Part shown: positions 8,306-17,514 of the stretch, piece by piece
How positions within the stretch are numbered: position 1 is the stretch's first letter
Layout of the letters: every line of letters begins with the position of its first letter
Source: Vibrio sp. DW001
Lineage (GTDB): Bacteria > Pseudomonadota > Gammaproteobacteria > Enterobacterales > Vibrionaceae
DNA length: 64,000 nucleotides
NCBI RefSeq assembly: GCF_029016285.1
Contig: NZ_CP091976.1
Span: forward strand, 868,001-932,000
Reading direction: 5' to 3'
Notes under the pieces: generated by a model
Databases searched by the model: none
What the model was told of the DNA's origin: nothing
What the model saw: the letters and a program-made list of their open reading frames with translations, nothing else
Made by a program: the position numbers and the translations under genes

Positions 8306-9417
8306 AATAGCTCCAATAGCCAATTGAGAAATTGGCTGCGTTCCGTCCAACTTTGATGACAAATGGCGTCTTTTGATATGCGGGCTGACCTTGCTGCCTG
8401 ATAGAGTTTTTGACGAAAATCGTGATGAGAATGGGCAACGTGAAGATGCGGTTTATAGGGCGCAAGTGCAGGGAAATCGACACTAACAATGGGTTGGCCC
8501 GAAGCCATGTATTCCATCAATTTTAAAGGATTACATGCCCTTATCTGCGGGTTATCAATAAAGGGAAGAATGCTGACGTCCCAGTGCTGGCTGTAACTAG
8601 GTAGATCGTGGTGTGAACGACTCCCTAGATAGAAAATATTGTCTAAATTAGGCAGCTTTCGCTGTTCTAACTCGTTAGGGCCAATAAAAACAAAATTCCA
8701 ATTTGGCATCGATTCAGCGAGAAACTGGATAAGAGGGTAGTCTATCCAGTTTGATAAACTGCCATAGAAACCCGCAATAGGCTTACCTAAAGGAAGATCG
8801 TTCGCTCTTGGCTGCGGCTTTGTAAATAGCTCTGTATCAACGCCATGAGGCAGTAAGTGGGTCTTACACGCAGGGAATTTGTGTCTAAGGTTTTCGCTTG
8901 CGGTCAGAATCAGGTCTGCTTTATCGACGAGTCTTTTTTCATGGTTGCTAACTGTGTGATGGTCTACACCAGCAAGTGCATTAAAGTCATCACCACAATA
9001 GTAAACAACAGCAGATTCGCCCAAGTTGCCGCAAAGATCCGCCGTGGTCGGCAGAGATGACCAAAGGATAGGTTGGTTAAGCTTCGCTCTATCGATGATG
9101 GGTTTGAGCTGATTTATCATCATATCTCTTGCGATATATCGGGCGAAAGTAGACTTAGGGGCAGGAATGGTCAGTAAGTCGACCTCTATTATGTTGTGAT
9201 GCTGAACCTTTGGTTTCGCGTAATGCTGTGCACGATTTTTTTTGGGTAGCAGTTTTGCCCACGCTCGTTTTAGATCCTTGCTATTCCAATGGGGTTGTCT
9301 TAGCCCAATAGAATTAACCCACACAACCTTTCTATCTTCAGCCAATCGGGTGATCAGATGTTGTGTACTAGACGGCAAACCACCTAGGTCCTCACCAAAT
9401 ACGATAAGATCATGCAT
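8302..9417 (-). CDS. sypN: glycosyltransferase, GT4-like (SypN-like)
   Basis: This 371-residue protein begins DLIVFGEDLGGLPSSTQHL and carries VVYYCGDDFNALAGV in the N-terminal domain, LLPHGVDTELF at the domain junction, PIAGFYGSLSNWIDYPLI and FNP-type SILPFIDNPQIRACNPLKLM in the donor-binding half. This is a GT-B fold with a less standard EX7E than its neighbours. Orthologous position between sypM and sypO supports SypN. It is translationally coupled to sypO. Confidence 0.8.
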   Translation of the reverse strand: MHDLIVFGEDLGGLPSSTQHLITRLAEDRKVVWVNSIGLRQPHWNSKDLKRAWAKLLPKKNRAQHYAKPKVQHHNIIEVDLLTIPAPKSTFARYIARDMMINQLKPIIDRAKLNQPILWSSLPTTADLCGNLGESAVVYYCGDDFNALAGVDHHTVSNHEKRLVDKADLILTASENLRHKFPACKTHLLPHGVDTELFTKPQPRANDLPLGKPIAGFYGSLSNWIDYPLIQFLAESMPNWNFVFIGPNELEQRKLPNLDNIFYLGSRSHHDLPSYSQHWDVSILPFIDNPQIRACNPLKLMEYMASGQPIVSVDFPALAPYKPHLHVAHSHHDFRQKLYQAARSARISKDAICHQSWTERSQFLNWLLELL

Positions 9418-9452
9418 AACTCACCTCTTGCTCGATTATATGAAAGCCTGTG

Positions 9453-10163
9453 CTATCCAATAGCACGGATAATTTTTGCTGGATTGCCTGCGGCGAGTAC
9501 AAAGCAAGGCAGGCTTTTAGTCACAACACTTCCAGTGGCGACGATGGTGCCTTTGCCAATAGTGACGCCTTTGTTTACGGTAACATTTGAACCTAGCCAT
9601 ACGTCATCTTCTAGCGTAATTTCGCCTATTTGACTGCTTAGATCTGGGCCTCCAGTCGCCCGATTTATCGCATCAAATGGATGGCCAGAATAACCAAATA
9701 GAGAGGACCTTCCGGCAATCCTTACATTATCTCCAATAACGACTTTAGTACCGACGGCGATAGTGGTCTGCCAACCAATACCAACGTTGTTACCGATAGT
9801 GAGGCTAGGGTTATGGCTAGTAGAGCGGCCACTAAACGTGGTTTGTCCAGAAATACGACAGTTTTCGCCTACGTCGATGGATAGAGGACCGGAGATAAAT
9901 GGAATACCAGTGTAAAGGTAAAGATTTTTGCCACAGGAATGTACTCGTCCTTTAAATGCGGGTGTATAAAGAAAAATTCGAGTCACGTTACTTAAAAAAT
10001 TTCTGATCAGAATGAGCAAGAAGTAGAGTGCTTTATTGAGAATCTTAGGCGTAGGTATGTCGAAGGTTCGTATGCTTTTTAACAAGCTGAACAGTTTTTG
10101 ATGGTGTGGGTTCGGGCTCTGCTTCAACCAATTTTTTAGATTGTTGGGGGAAAGTGTCATCAT
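9453..10163 (-). CDS. sypM: left-handed beta-helix O-acyltransferase (SypM-like)
   Basis: This 236-residue protein has an amphipathic N-terminal third (one hydrophobic stretch about 45-62). Hexapeptide repeats then fill about residues 85-230 (VGENCRISG, IGNNVGIGW, IGDNVRIAG, LEDDVWLGSNVTVNKGVTIG), ending VATGSVVTKSLP and AGNPAKIIR, the classic acetyltransferase tail. It is likely to acetylate a sugar of the repeat unit or polymer in the cytoplasm. ATGs occur at 10163 and 10160; neither has a strong Shine-Dalgarno sequence. It has its own sigma54-like promoter, as expected for a sypM operon (sypM-N-O). Confidence 0.85.
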   Translation of the reverse strand: MMTLSPNNLKNWLKQSPNPHHQKLFSLLKSIRTFDIPTPKILNKALYFLLILIRNFLSNVTRIFLYTPAFKGRVHSCGKNLYLYTGIPFISGPLSIDVGENCRISGQTTFSGRSTSHNPSLTIGNNVGIGWQTTIAVGTKVVIGDNVRIAGRSSLFGYSGHPFDAINRATGGPDLSSQIGEITLEDDVWLGSNVTVNKGVTIGKGTIVATGSVVTKSLPCFVLAAGNPAKIIRAIG

Positions 10164-10198
10164 GGTAGAGTCTCTTTTTGATTTCTTTCAATAAGACC

Positions 10199-10214
10199 TT
10201 CACAGAATGTGCCA
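10199..10214 (-). promoter_or_regulatory. sigma54-like promoter for sypM
   Basis: The minus strand reads TGGCACATTCTGTGAA. The -24 box is perfect; the -12 box is GTGAA, weaker than consensus. It lies 36 bases upstream of the sypM ATG and 65 bp from the upstream motif. Confidence 0.5.
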
Positions 10215-10253
10215 TTTAATAAGTTGTAAAAAATCAATTAGTTATATATTTTC

Positions 10254-11636
10254 TTATTTTGAATTCTCATTTTGACTAGCAATTTGAGCGACACAGATGG
10301 TGAGTGCAGCAAGAATGTAGATTGGCCAATTGAATCCTTGAGTTAAAAAAGTACCAGAAATCACAGTACCAATTAGACCTGCATAAACGGCATTTGCCAT
10401 GGTCTCTACACTTGCAGGGTAAGGGTGCCTTTTAACTTTGTTTACGGTATTTTTTGCTGTTCTGATTAAAGACACGATGAAACTGATGAATATAAATAAA
10501 CCTAACATTCCTGTTTCCGCTAAGACACCGAACCAGGTGCTGTGTACGGCATGGTTTAATCCGTCCCAATGAGAGCTGAAATAGAAATAATTTGAGTAGA
10601 AATTATTGAGGCCAACACCCGTTAAGGGGTTTTCTAATGACATGCGAAATGCGGCTTGCCATGCATATAAGCGTCCCATTGCAGATGCATCTACGCCTGC
10701 TTCAGCTGCGCCACCAGAGGCTCTTTCCGAGATCCCGGCAAAGAAGTAAAGAAATAGCGTTGCGGCAATACCAAGGAAAAATAACAAGGTCTTTGAACGG
10801 ATTTTACCAAATGCCAATACGGAGAAAATGGCTAGCGTCCCTAATAGGCCACCTCGACTTTGCGTTGCAATAATAGAGTAGATAAGTATGGCGCTAATGA
10901 CTATTGCAAAAACTCGAAGCATCAATGGATTGTTTTTGGTGATAAAGGTCGATATTGAGAATGCGAGTGGGAACATTAAAACGAGCGCCAGATCATTCGG
11001 GTCACCGAGCATTGAACCGATATCACGACCAATAGTGACACGGCTGCCCTCCACAAGCCCAATGCCATTTATTGAGTTATAAATGGCAACACTGCCTACC
11101 AGTAATCCAGATAAATTGATTAGCAGCGTAATATAAGAGAGGTATTTGGCCTGATTGACTATCCAGATGATAGCTAACGTCATGACTATGATTTTCCAAT
11201 AGATGTTCTTAAAGTACTCAATGGCAATAGGTCGGTTTGATGCAAGCGCGATGCCGATCAATATGAGAACCCAAAACGCCACCAACCAAGAAAGAGAGGG
11301 ATGCCAATAGGGAGTGAGTGTCTTGCTAATGACACTGTGCCATGCAAGTGCAAGCAGAGCACCTGCCGATAATAGCAATGGAATCTTCAATGGATAAAGT
11401 ACGGGGATAACCTCATGAATGCGAAAAAACGAGAAGATAACAAAGAGAAAAACCAAGCCAAACATATGGTTAATAAGAAAAAGTATTCCTAGTGGTAAAG
11501 CGCATAAGATGAGGACGACAACGGGGTTGGGGGCGATGATCCAGATAAGTGATATAACGGCGCAACACAGAGTAACAAGTGTTATGCCTGCGTAACGACG
11601 GTCGTATAGGATGTGAGTTTTCGGTGAGAGCTTCAT
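10254..11636 (-). CDS. sypL: O-antigen polymerase/ligase family (SypL-like)
   Basis: This 460-residue polytopic protein has about 11-12 membrane segments. The Wzy_C signature region is in the largest periplasmic loop (about residues 325-375: NPLTGVGLNNFYSNY, then LNHAVHSTWFGVLAETGMLG), with conserved arginines and the HS(T)W motif. It should join lipid-linked repeats or ligate polymer on the periplasmic face. It overlaps sypK by four bases. Its last codons contain the SypG-type motif of the sypM promoter. Confidence 0.85.
   Translation of the reverse strand: MKLSPKTHILYDRRYAGITLVTLCCAVISLIWIIAPNPVVVLILCALPLGILFLINHMFGLVFLFVIFSFFRIHEVIPVLYPLKIPLLLSAGALLALAWHSVISKTLTPYWHPSLSWLVAFWVLILIGIALASNRPIAIEYFKNIYWKIIVMTLAIIWIVNQAKYLSYITLLINLSGLLVGSVAIYNSINGIGLVEGSRVTIGRDIGSMLGDPNDLALVLMFPLAFSISTFITKNNPLMLRVFAIVISAILIYSIIATQSRGGLLGTLAIFSVLAFGKIRSKTLLFFLGIAATLFLYFFAGISERASGGAAEAGVDASAMGRLYAWQAAFRMSLENPLTGVGLNNFYSNYFYFSSHWDGLNHAVHSTWFGVLAETGMLGLFIFISFIVSLIRTAKNTVNKVKRHPYPASVETMANAVYAGLIGTVISGTFLTQGFNWPIYILAALTICVAQIASQNENSK
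10264..10278. promoter_or_regulatory. SypG-type enhancer motif (sypM)
   Basis: Reads TTCTCATTTTGACTA: the left half TTCTCA-N3-TGA is intact and the right half is degenerate. It lies inside the 3' end of sypL. Support comes from its position, 65 bp from the sigma54-like element, and from the parallel with the other four modules. Confidence 0.45.
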
Positions 11637-13069
11637 AAGCGACCGAGCTCTTTGCTATGGTTCAATTTTGGTAGAGAAAGGGAGGGGGTAAGGCCAGAGA
11701 TAATAGCTGTCGCTAAAATCACTAATGGCGCGGCGATGGTTAAGAACATTTGGGCGGTTAAATCGTTCAAATAATAGGAACCTAGAATAAACAGTGCGGT
11801 AAGGGAAAAAATGAATAGGATAGGACGAGCCTGGTAAGGAATGAAATAGTATTTTTGACTTAGAGCGAAGATCAGAATCAGTTTAAGCAATTGAGCAATA
11901 TTGAGGGCTAATATTATTCCCCAAACACCTGACTCTCTGAGCAGCCAAGCAACAGAAAGGCCTACGGTTGAAGCGACGATGTTGATGGCGAGCAGTGTGC
12001 CAGTTTTACGACGGTAAAGGAGACCAATATTGCCTATTTCGCTCAGCTCTTTCATCAGTGCAATAGAGAGTGTTCCCAGCACATACTTGGTTGATTCTGA
12101 ATAACCCTCAGGAAGCGCTAAGGTGATAAAAACAGGCGCTAGATAAGAGACCGACGTGGCGAGCATAGCGACCCAGACAAAACCGTATTGGGACAATTGC
12201 GCCGTTGATTGGCGACCAAAGCTCTCAATGTGTTGGAACCGTTTGGGCATCCACCATAGGCCGTAAGGTTGAACCAGAATACACATTGCTAACGAGAACT
12301 TCAGTGCGATGGCGTACACCGCAACATCCGCCAGCGATCCTGAATAGGCAAGTATCCATCTATCGGCACCATTCAAGGCGAAACCAATACTACTTGCAAG
12401 AGCCAATGGTAGGCAATAGCGTGCAAAAATCTTTGTTTTCTCAGCGCTAGGAAAGGTGAAAGACCATCTATTGAGCCAATGAAGTACGCCGAGTTGAATC
12501 GCATGTGAAATAACAGAGGAGAGTAAAATTCCTGAGACACCAGCATCTAATCGTATCGCAATAATAACCAAAATTAGTTGTAGAATTGCGCTTGCGGCGG
12601 TGACAGTGACAAAGCACTTTGCTCTATCTTGCATACGTAACCACGCCAACGATATTCCCAGAGCGCCCTCGATAGACAAGCCAAAGGCTAATATTGAAAA
12701 TTCAGTGTGCGTAACCAGAAGCGTAAGTTGAGTAAGATAATAACCGGAGAATAAAAGCAATATAGGAAGAGTGAGTAACGCAATGAGTGCCGTCAGCGTA
12801 TAGATTTGTGCCGCGACTTTTTTCTTGTTCGACGGGCTATCCTCTACACCTGAATAACGATAAAGGGCTTCATGCATGGATAGATTGATGAACAAGCCGA
12901 GAAATGCCGCGATACTGGCGAGAATTTCAAGTTTTCCCACCTCTTCAATAGACAAGTTAGTGGCAATAAATGGCAACATAAACAAGGATAAACCTTTCAT
13001 CAGAAATAGACCTATTCCGTAATAGAATATATTCCTGAAGCCTGAAGGCACTGATAACCGGATCATCAC
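11633..13069 (-). CDS. sypK: polysaccharide flippase, Wzx/MATE-like (SypK-like)
   Basis: This 478-residue protein has 12-14 predicted membrane helices. It opens GIGLFLMKGLSLFMLPFIA, typical of the oligosaccharide flippase (RfbX/PST) family, has charged loops such as GADRWILAYSG about residue 235, and no soluble domain. It would move undecaprenyl-linked repeat units across the inner membrane. It lies one base from the upstream GT gene and overlaps sypL, so all are one transcript. Confidence 0.85.
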   Translation of the reverse strand: MMIRLSVPSGFRNIFYYGIGLFLMKGLSLFMLPFIATNLSIEEVGKLEILASIAAFLGLFINLSMHEALYRYSGVEDSPSNKKKVAAQIYTLTALIALLTLPILLLFSGYYLTQLTLLVTHTEFSILAFGLSIEGALGISLAWLRMQDRAKCFVTVTAASAILQLILVIIAIRLDAGVSGILLSSVISHAIQLGVLHWLNRWSFTFPSAEKTKIFARYCLPLALASSIGFALNGADRWILAYSGSLADVAVYAIALKFSLAMCILVQPYGLWWMPKRFQHIESFGRQSTAQLSQYGFVWVAMLATSVSYLAPVFITLALPEGYSESTKYVLGTLSIALMKELSEIGNIGLLYRRKTGTLLAINIVASTVGLSVAWLLRESGVWGIILALNIAQLLKLILIFALSQKYYFIPYQARPILFIFSLTALFILGSYYLNDLTAQMFLTIAAPLVILATAIISGLTPSLSLPKLNHSKELGRL

Positions 13070-13070
13070 G

Positions 13071-14276
13071 TTAACCCTCTTTCGCGATTTGTTTGGGCGA
13101 TTGCGCTATGGCCCTAGCGATCCTTCTATAGCATTGTTCTGCGTGATAATTCTCAGCTTTCTTTTTTGCTTTTTGACCGATAGCTGGAATCAAGAAAGGA
13201 GAAAAAATAAGTGTTTGGATAGAGAGAAAGAGAGCTTCAGAATCATTGGGTTTGTATTTGATACAATCAACCTTATGAGTTAATACAATATCCCAGTAAG
13301 CACCATCATTGGGAATGACAACGCACATACCGGCGGCCATCGCTTCTAGTATCGATAAGCCAAAGGGTTCATTTTGGCTAGTAGAAACAAATATATTGCT
13401 TCGTGCTCTTATTTCATCCAGATTTCTTGGGTTTTGATGCCATGAAAAAAGTGGGATTTGAACAGGTGCTTGTGTAGTCGAGATCTGCGTACGTTCCGGC
13501 TTTATATAACAAATGTCTGTAGGTACAGGGGTTGTATTTCCTAAGCGTTTTCCAGTTTCAATCAGCGTATCTAGCCCCTTCCATTTTAGTAGAGATGCGG
13601 CCCAAAAAAGGCGCGGTTCACCATAGGTACACGAAGTCGGCCATTGATTTGAACTAATACCATTGTTAAAAAAAAGGTAGTGTGGAGAAGTGAGGGCAAA
13701 CTGTGTAAATTCCTGTGCGGAATGAGCGTGCACTCTCCAACTAAAATAATGGCTAAACGCTAACTGTATTGACGGGTGGCAGGATTCAAGCGCAAAGATG
13801 ATGTCTGCTTTTGTTAAGCAATGGCCAATGGATCGAGATTTTGCAACAGGGCCATGGATAAGCTGAATCAATGGAAACCGCCAGATTACCTTCACGAGAT
13901 AGAGCGACATATCAACGCCTGGACCTGACATGCCTACCACTGAGTCTACGGGGGGGATACGAAGTAAAGTGATGAAGATCATGATAGAAAAATAGAATTG
14001 CTTGACCCAAAAAAGCCCCCCGTGACTGGCGGTGAAAAGAAAGGGAGGCATTCGAAGGTGAATGGTCTTTATTTGATGGGTACTTGACGAAACCTCACTC
14101 TTCCAGCAAGTCGGGCTAACGGTAAGGACAGTGAATGAGACGGACTCGTTATTACACTGGTTGAGCGCTTCTTGCGTGGCAAGCTTTGACCCCCCGAAGA
14201 ACGGTATGGGATCAAAAATTAAGCAATGATTTTTTGATTTCTCTTGATGCGTATTCTGTTCCATACCGACGTCCAT
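13071..14276 (-). CDS. glycosyltransferase family 4 (SypI/SypJ position)
   Basis: This 401-residue GT-B protein has an N-terminal GG loop (PFFGGSKLATQEAL), VVGMSGPGVDMSLYL, a short junction RLFWAASLLKWKGLDTLIET and the EX7E-type segment NEPFGLSILEAMAAGMCVVI followed by PNDGA. Two starts are possible: the ATG at 14276, close to the predicted transcription start, and the ATG at 14264 with GGACG before it; the second may be the real one. It is the first gene of the unit that continues through sypK and sypL, with a near-consensus sigma54 promoter. The V. fischeri locus has two GTs here (SypI and SypJ); only one complete gene is present, so I leave the symbol open. Confidence 0.85.
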   Translation of the reverse strand: MDVGMEQNTHQEKSKNHCLIFDPIPFFGGSKLATQEALNQCNNESVSFTVLTVSPTCWKSEVSSSTHQIKTIHLRMPPFLFTASHGGLFWVKQFYFSIMIFITLLRIPPVDSVVGMSGPGVDMSLYLVKVIWRFPLIQLIHGPVAKSRSIGHCLTKADIIFALESCHPSIQLAFSHYFSWRVHAHSAQEFTQFALTSPHYLFFNNGISSNQWPTSCTYGEPRLFWAASLLKWKGLDTLIETGKRLGNTTPVPTDICYIKPERTQISTTQAPVQIPLFSWHQNPRNLDEIRARSNIFVSTSQNEPFGLSILEAMAAGMCVVIPNDGAYWDIVLTHKVDCIKYKPNDSEALFLSIQTLIFSPFLIPAIGQKAKKKAENYHAEQCYRRIARAIAQSPKQIAKEG

Positions 14277-14299
14277 ATTATTGAGCAGTATGGTTAAAC

Positions 14300-14315
14300 A
14301 GCAATCTCAGTGCCA
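14300..14315 (-). promoter_or_regulatory. sigma54 promoter for the GT-sypK-sypL unit
   Basis: The minus strand reads TGGCACTGAGATTGCT, a full consensus -24/-12 element (TGGCAC-N5-TTGCT). It is the best sigma54 site in the window. Confidence 0.85.
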
Positions 14316-14386
14316 GAATGTCAACCTGATTTAACATGTTGAATATCAATAGCTTTAATAGTTCTAATTCTGACAATAAAATCGTG

Positions 14387-14401
14387 TTCTCAATTTGAGA
14401 A
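14387..14401. promoter_or_regulatory. SypG-type enhancer palindrome (GT-sypK-sypL)
   Basis: Reads TTCTCAATTTGAGAA, a perfect inverted repeat with a 3-base spacer, centred 87 bp upstream of the sigma54 element at 14300-14315. It abuts the GT gene remnant that starts at 14401. Confidence 0.75.
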
Positions 14402-14463
14402 TCAAAATAATATCCATCTATCCGTTTTCATTGTTAATAATATGTGACTCCAAATGCGCCAAC
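14401..14463 (-). pseudogene. remnant of a sypH-like glycosyltransferase gene
   Basis: About 50 bases here match the 3' part of the intact GT gene at 25309-25354 with roughly 80-85% identity by eye. On the minus strand one frame gives LESHIINNENG then a stop, against LESLIISNENGWIG in the intact gene. A one-base insertion and a TGG-to-TAG change break the frame. The rest of the gene is not detectable. It lies at the edge of the accessory stretch that splits the syp locus, so it is probably a scar of the rearrangement: a partial copy of sypH or the remains of a lost paralogue such as sypI. Confidence 0.65.
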
Positions 14464-14793
14464 ATATCCAACTTTAAGGGAGCACTTCAACACAAAAATG
14501 CCCCATTGTTTGTTACGCGCCGAAGTATACTCCCAGATCGTAAGCTAGTATTTGAAATACAAAAAAATAATGATAGGCAAAGGCATATCTAACCTTATCT
14601 CATCTATTGGCGAGCTTGGTTAAACATATATTGCACAGTGTCGTTCCAGAAAATTTAGAGTGCCTCATATCTTACTTCACCTTTTCAGTTAAAAAGTAAA
14701 GAAAGTAAAAGGGACATACATTTCAACTCGTGAGATATATGTCCTATCTTAGTGGGACCTTCCATAGGAAATAATCGTACACATTTAATGCGG
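14464..14793. other. gap without a recognisable gene
   Basis: This AT-rich stretch has no convincing reading frame. The only structure seen is an inverted repeat at 14712-14744 (GGACATA arms, up to ten pairs with one G-T), downstream of the DUF2167 gene on the minus strand and followed by a weak pyrimidine tract. It may terminate that gene. Confidence 0.4.
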
Positions 14794-15681
14794 TTACGCT
14801 TTTTTCCTAGAAAGAAATCGTTTAAAGAAGGCACCTACCGCTATAAGAGCAAATATTCCAAACTTCTTCAAAAACAGAAAGGCGACCGCAATAAAACCTG
14901 TTTTTGCTATTACTTTGCCAGCCACGAGTGCACCAAGCCCATAGGCCGCTACTGTATCTAGATCTGGATCAAAGTCGCTATATTTAGAGCCTTGGTCGAA
15001 CTCTGCTAATGCGAGGACAGATTCAATACTTGAGTCTATTTCAGGTTTCTGTTCCATGTCTGCAATAAAATTGAGTACCAGAACGCCTTTTCGTCCTAGG
15101 ATACGGATATTGTAGTTAAGCGTATTTATCTCTTGCTCGCCAAATCGAATTTCCTTGGCCCAGTGTAGCTTTTTTCCGTTGGCATCGTAGTACGGAGGGG
15201 AGGCCCAACCTACTAGCTCTACCGGGTCATAGCCTTCTTTTACTCTTGCCTTACTGGAGGATAGGGTGTCTTCTTTCATCTGTTGTAGAAGATCGCTATA
15301 GTTAATTTCGTCGGCATCTTCGTCAGAAACGTACCCGTCTTCTTCGTACTTGATCGTGACTGCCCATGATTCACTATCAAACGGTGACATCTGAGCAGGG
15401 AACAGCATTCCAAGTATAGGTTGATTGGGTGGGTTCCCCCAAACGTCGACAATTATCTTTTTGGAATCTTCGGCATTTAAGTAATAGAAACTGTCTGGAA
15501 CGTTCAATACTGCACCAGTTCCTTCTATTTTTATGGTTCCTGTTTGTCTGTCTAATGACTCCCAGATGTCCCTTGCCCAAGTGATATATTCCTCTTCTTC
15601 TGACTTAGCACCTTCCTCGGTTGCAAAAGAAAAAAATGATAGGCTGAATAACATCAACCCCAAAATGAATCTTGGTCTCAT
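14794..15681 (-). CDS. DUF2167-family membrane-anchored protein
   Basis: This 295-residue protein has an N-terminal signal peptide (FILGLMLFSLSFFSFATEEG). A soluble periplasmic region (about 25-250) carries the DUF2167 pattern: GTGAVLNVPDSFYYLNAED, WGNPP, SWAVTIKYEEDGYVSDEDAD, VGWASPPYYDANGKKLHWAK and LGRKGVLVLNFIADM. One or two C-terminal helices (about 255-290) and a basic tail follow. Members are exported or membrane proteins of unknown function in Proteobacteria. AAGGGAG precedes the ATG. It stands alone between the syp half-locus and the intron remnant; no functional link is evident. Confidence 0.8.
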   Translation of the reverse strand: MRPRFILGLMLFSLSFFSFATEEGAKSEEEEYITWARDIWESLDRQTGTIKIEGTGAVLNVPDSFYYLNAEDSKKIIVDVWGNPPNQPILGMLFPAQMSPFDSESWAVTIKYEEDGYVSDEDADEINYSDLLQQMKEDTLSSSKARVKEGYDPVELVGWASPPYYDANGKKLHWAKEIRFGEQEINTLNYNIRILGRKGVLVLNFIADMEQKPEIDSSIESVLALAEFDQGSKYSDFDPDLDTVAAYGLGALVAGKVIAKTGFIAVAFLFLKKFGIFALIAVGAFFKRFLSRKKA

Positions 15682-16412
15682 TGTCGCTCCCTTATTTTTT
15701 GTATTTAGTTAGTTTGCGTTTACATCTGACGTTGCGTATTAAAAAACGGTTATTATCCAGATAGTTGTAGTTATATCTCTTTGATATTAATCATTAAATA
15801 TTCATATAATGAATGTAATTGCACATTGATTGCCCAGAAACTAACAAGCATGAGTTAATGACAGTATCAAAACACAATTAGTACTAAGGAAACTCTCTTG
15901 TTATTTCTAGATAGATATTTTGACTAGGCTTGTTTTCTAGTCGACTTATATCTTCACTCCCGATAGGGACACGACAAGTTCCCGCTTATTAAGTTATGGC
16001 GGATTGCACGGGGCAGCTTCAGCTGGCCGTTCTCAACCTTGTTAAGTTCACCACCTAAAAGCTTGAGATCGTTCGATGCTTTACGCCGCCTGCTAGTATA
16101 TAAACGAATTAGAAGTGAAACCGATGATTAACTATTTGAATGAGTTGACTACGGAAGACGAACTGCGTTGTGCTGCGTGATAAGTTAAGAAAAAACGAGT
16201 GTGTTTATAAAGATGATAACCCTGTTAAAGATGCAATAGGTGTTAATCGTACTGGAATAAAAGTGATATGTTTGAGAAGGTTTCATCAGGAAATCGAATT
16301 CCCCAATGATATGGTTATAGTGGATAGCTTTGATGATGTGCAAAAAACACTAGGCTTATAAAGGACTAATTATCTCAGAGGTAGGTTTCGTTCAAGCTCC
16401 TAAATCGTTTTT
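15682..16412. other. gap: degraded sequence next to the group II intron
   Basis: No intact gene is supported. On the minus strand, about 15975-16130 translates without a stop for roughly 50 codons (RRRKASNDLKLLGGEL, then NKVENGQLKLPRAIRHN), which reads like the tail of a lost coding sequence I cannot name. On the plus strand, a short frame at about 16123-16179 (MINYLNELTTEDELRCAA) and an overlapping frame at 16170-16361 also look like fragments. Part of this must be the 3' exon of the intron insertion. Confidence 0.35.
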
Positions 16413-16453
16413 GTCGGGTGGACGACACTTGTTACCAAGTGCCGTCTCCCTAA

Positions 16454-16487
16454 GAACCCAGCGTGCAACGTTCACTGCACTAGGCTC
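16454..16487 (-). ncRNA. group II intron domain V
   Basis: The minus strand folds into the standard 34-nt domain V hairpin: a GAGCC 5' strand and GGGTTC 3' strand with the catalytic AGTGC-like segment, a bulge and a small terminal loop. It lies about 40 nt before the predicted 3' splice site. Confidence 0.75.
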
Positions 16488-16523
16488 AAGCCTCCACAAA
16501 GGCATCAAATGATACCCAGCAAC

Positions 16524-17514
16524 TTATAACGCAGTCGGGACAGGCTCTTTCCAAGAGTTACGGGCTAGCCTTTTGGACTTTCTCTTTGCCAAGTATTCTT
16601 GGTATGGAGGGTCAAATGGTGTCACTGCACTTCGGATTTTTACATGTCTTTCTATTGGCACTTTAGCTATTTGGAACAGATTAAATTGGCAATCCATATC
16701 CATGATCTTCTGCCAACCGTGAAACTGCCATTGGCCTTTGCGGTTGAAGAAGTATTTTAGGGCGATCCAAGTTTTAGGCCTTGTTGGATTTACTCGGCTT
16801 AATGAGCAATTTCCCTTTGTACTTCCTATGATTAAAACCTAGGAAATCAAAGCCATCGTTGATGTGAGTGATGTGCGTTTTCTCTTCGGAGAGTGTTAAG
16901 CCTCTTTCCGCTAAGAAGTCAGCAATCAACGGTTTGATATCGTTCTCAAGCACTTCCTTTGAAGCGCAAGTGACGACGAAATCGTCGGCGTATCCAATAA
17001 AGTTGGCTCTTGCTTCCTTTTTGAGAGCGGTAGACTTAATTTGCTGTTCGAGACCAGAGAGCGTCATTAACATCAAGGCTGGGGATATAATCCCACCTTG
17101 AGGCGTGCCTTCATTGGTGTCATAGAACAGCCCTTTGTCTACAAAGCCAGACTTTAGCCATTGTCCCAACATACGCTTATCAACGGCAACATTGTCCATC
17201 AGCCATTGATGCCCGATAGCATCAGCCGTACTACGTTTTGGTCGAAAACCATAACTGTTAGGGTCTGCAAGGCTTTCCGATACGGGCTCTAACGCTAATA
17301 AGTGCAGCGCTTGTTGCGCTCTGTCTATCATACACGGGATACCCAGTGATCGAAGTTTGCCGTTCTTTTTGGGGATATAGATACGCTTGAGCGGTCTAGC
17401 TTGATAAGCTTTTCGACTCATTTGATACACTGCTTTCATACGGCGTGTATCTGCATCGTTACAATGCAGCCTTCGCTTTTTCCAACCTCCTATACCTGCA
17501 TCACTATCGGCCAC
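16524..17514 (-). pseudogene. group II intron reverse transcriptase/maturase, degenerate
   Basis: The longest piece (17514-16774, 246 codons) holds RT block PLKRIYIPKKNGKLRSLGIP, ALEPVSESLADPNSYGFRPK, EGTPQGGIISPAL and FIGYADDFVV with the YADD active site. Three lesions are visible. The N-terminus is mostly missing. A segment is lost between RSTADAI and HQWLMDN, which removes the palm motif with the first catalytic aspartate. A deletion and frame change after KGKLLIKPS follows, then another frame continues as KYFFNRKGQWQFHGW and RHVKIRSAVTPFDPPY to a stop at 16524, the usual C-terminal DNA-binding/HNH-type tail. The protein cannot be an active reverse transcriptase. Confidence 0.85.

Noticed and set aside
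16170-16361. 63-codon frame on the plus strand
   Set aside because: The start overlaps another short frame and no family or ribosome-binding site is visible; kept only as part of the degraded gap.
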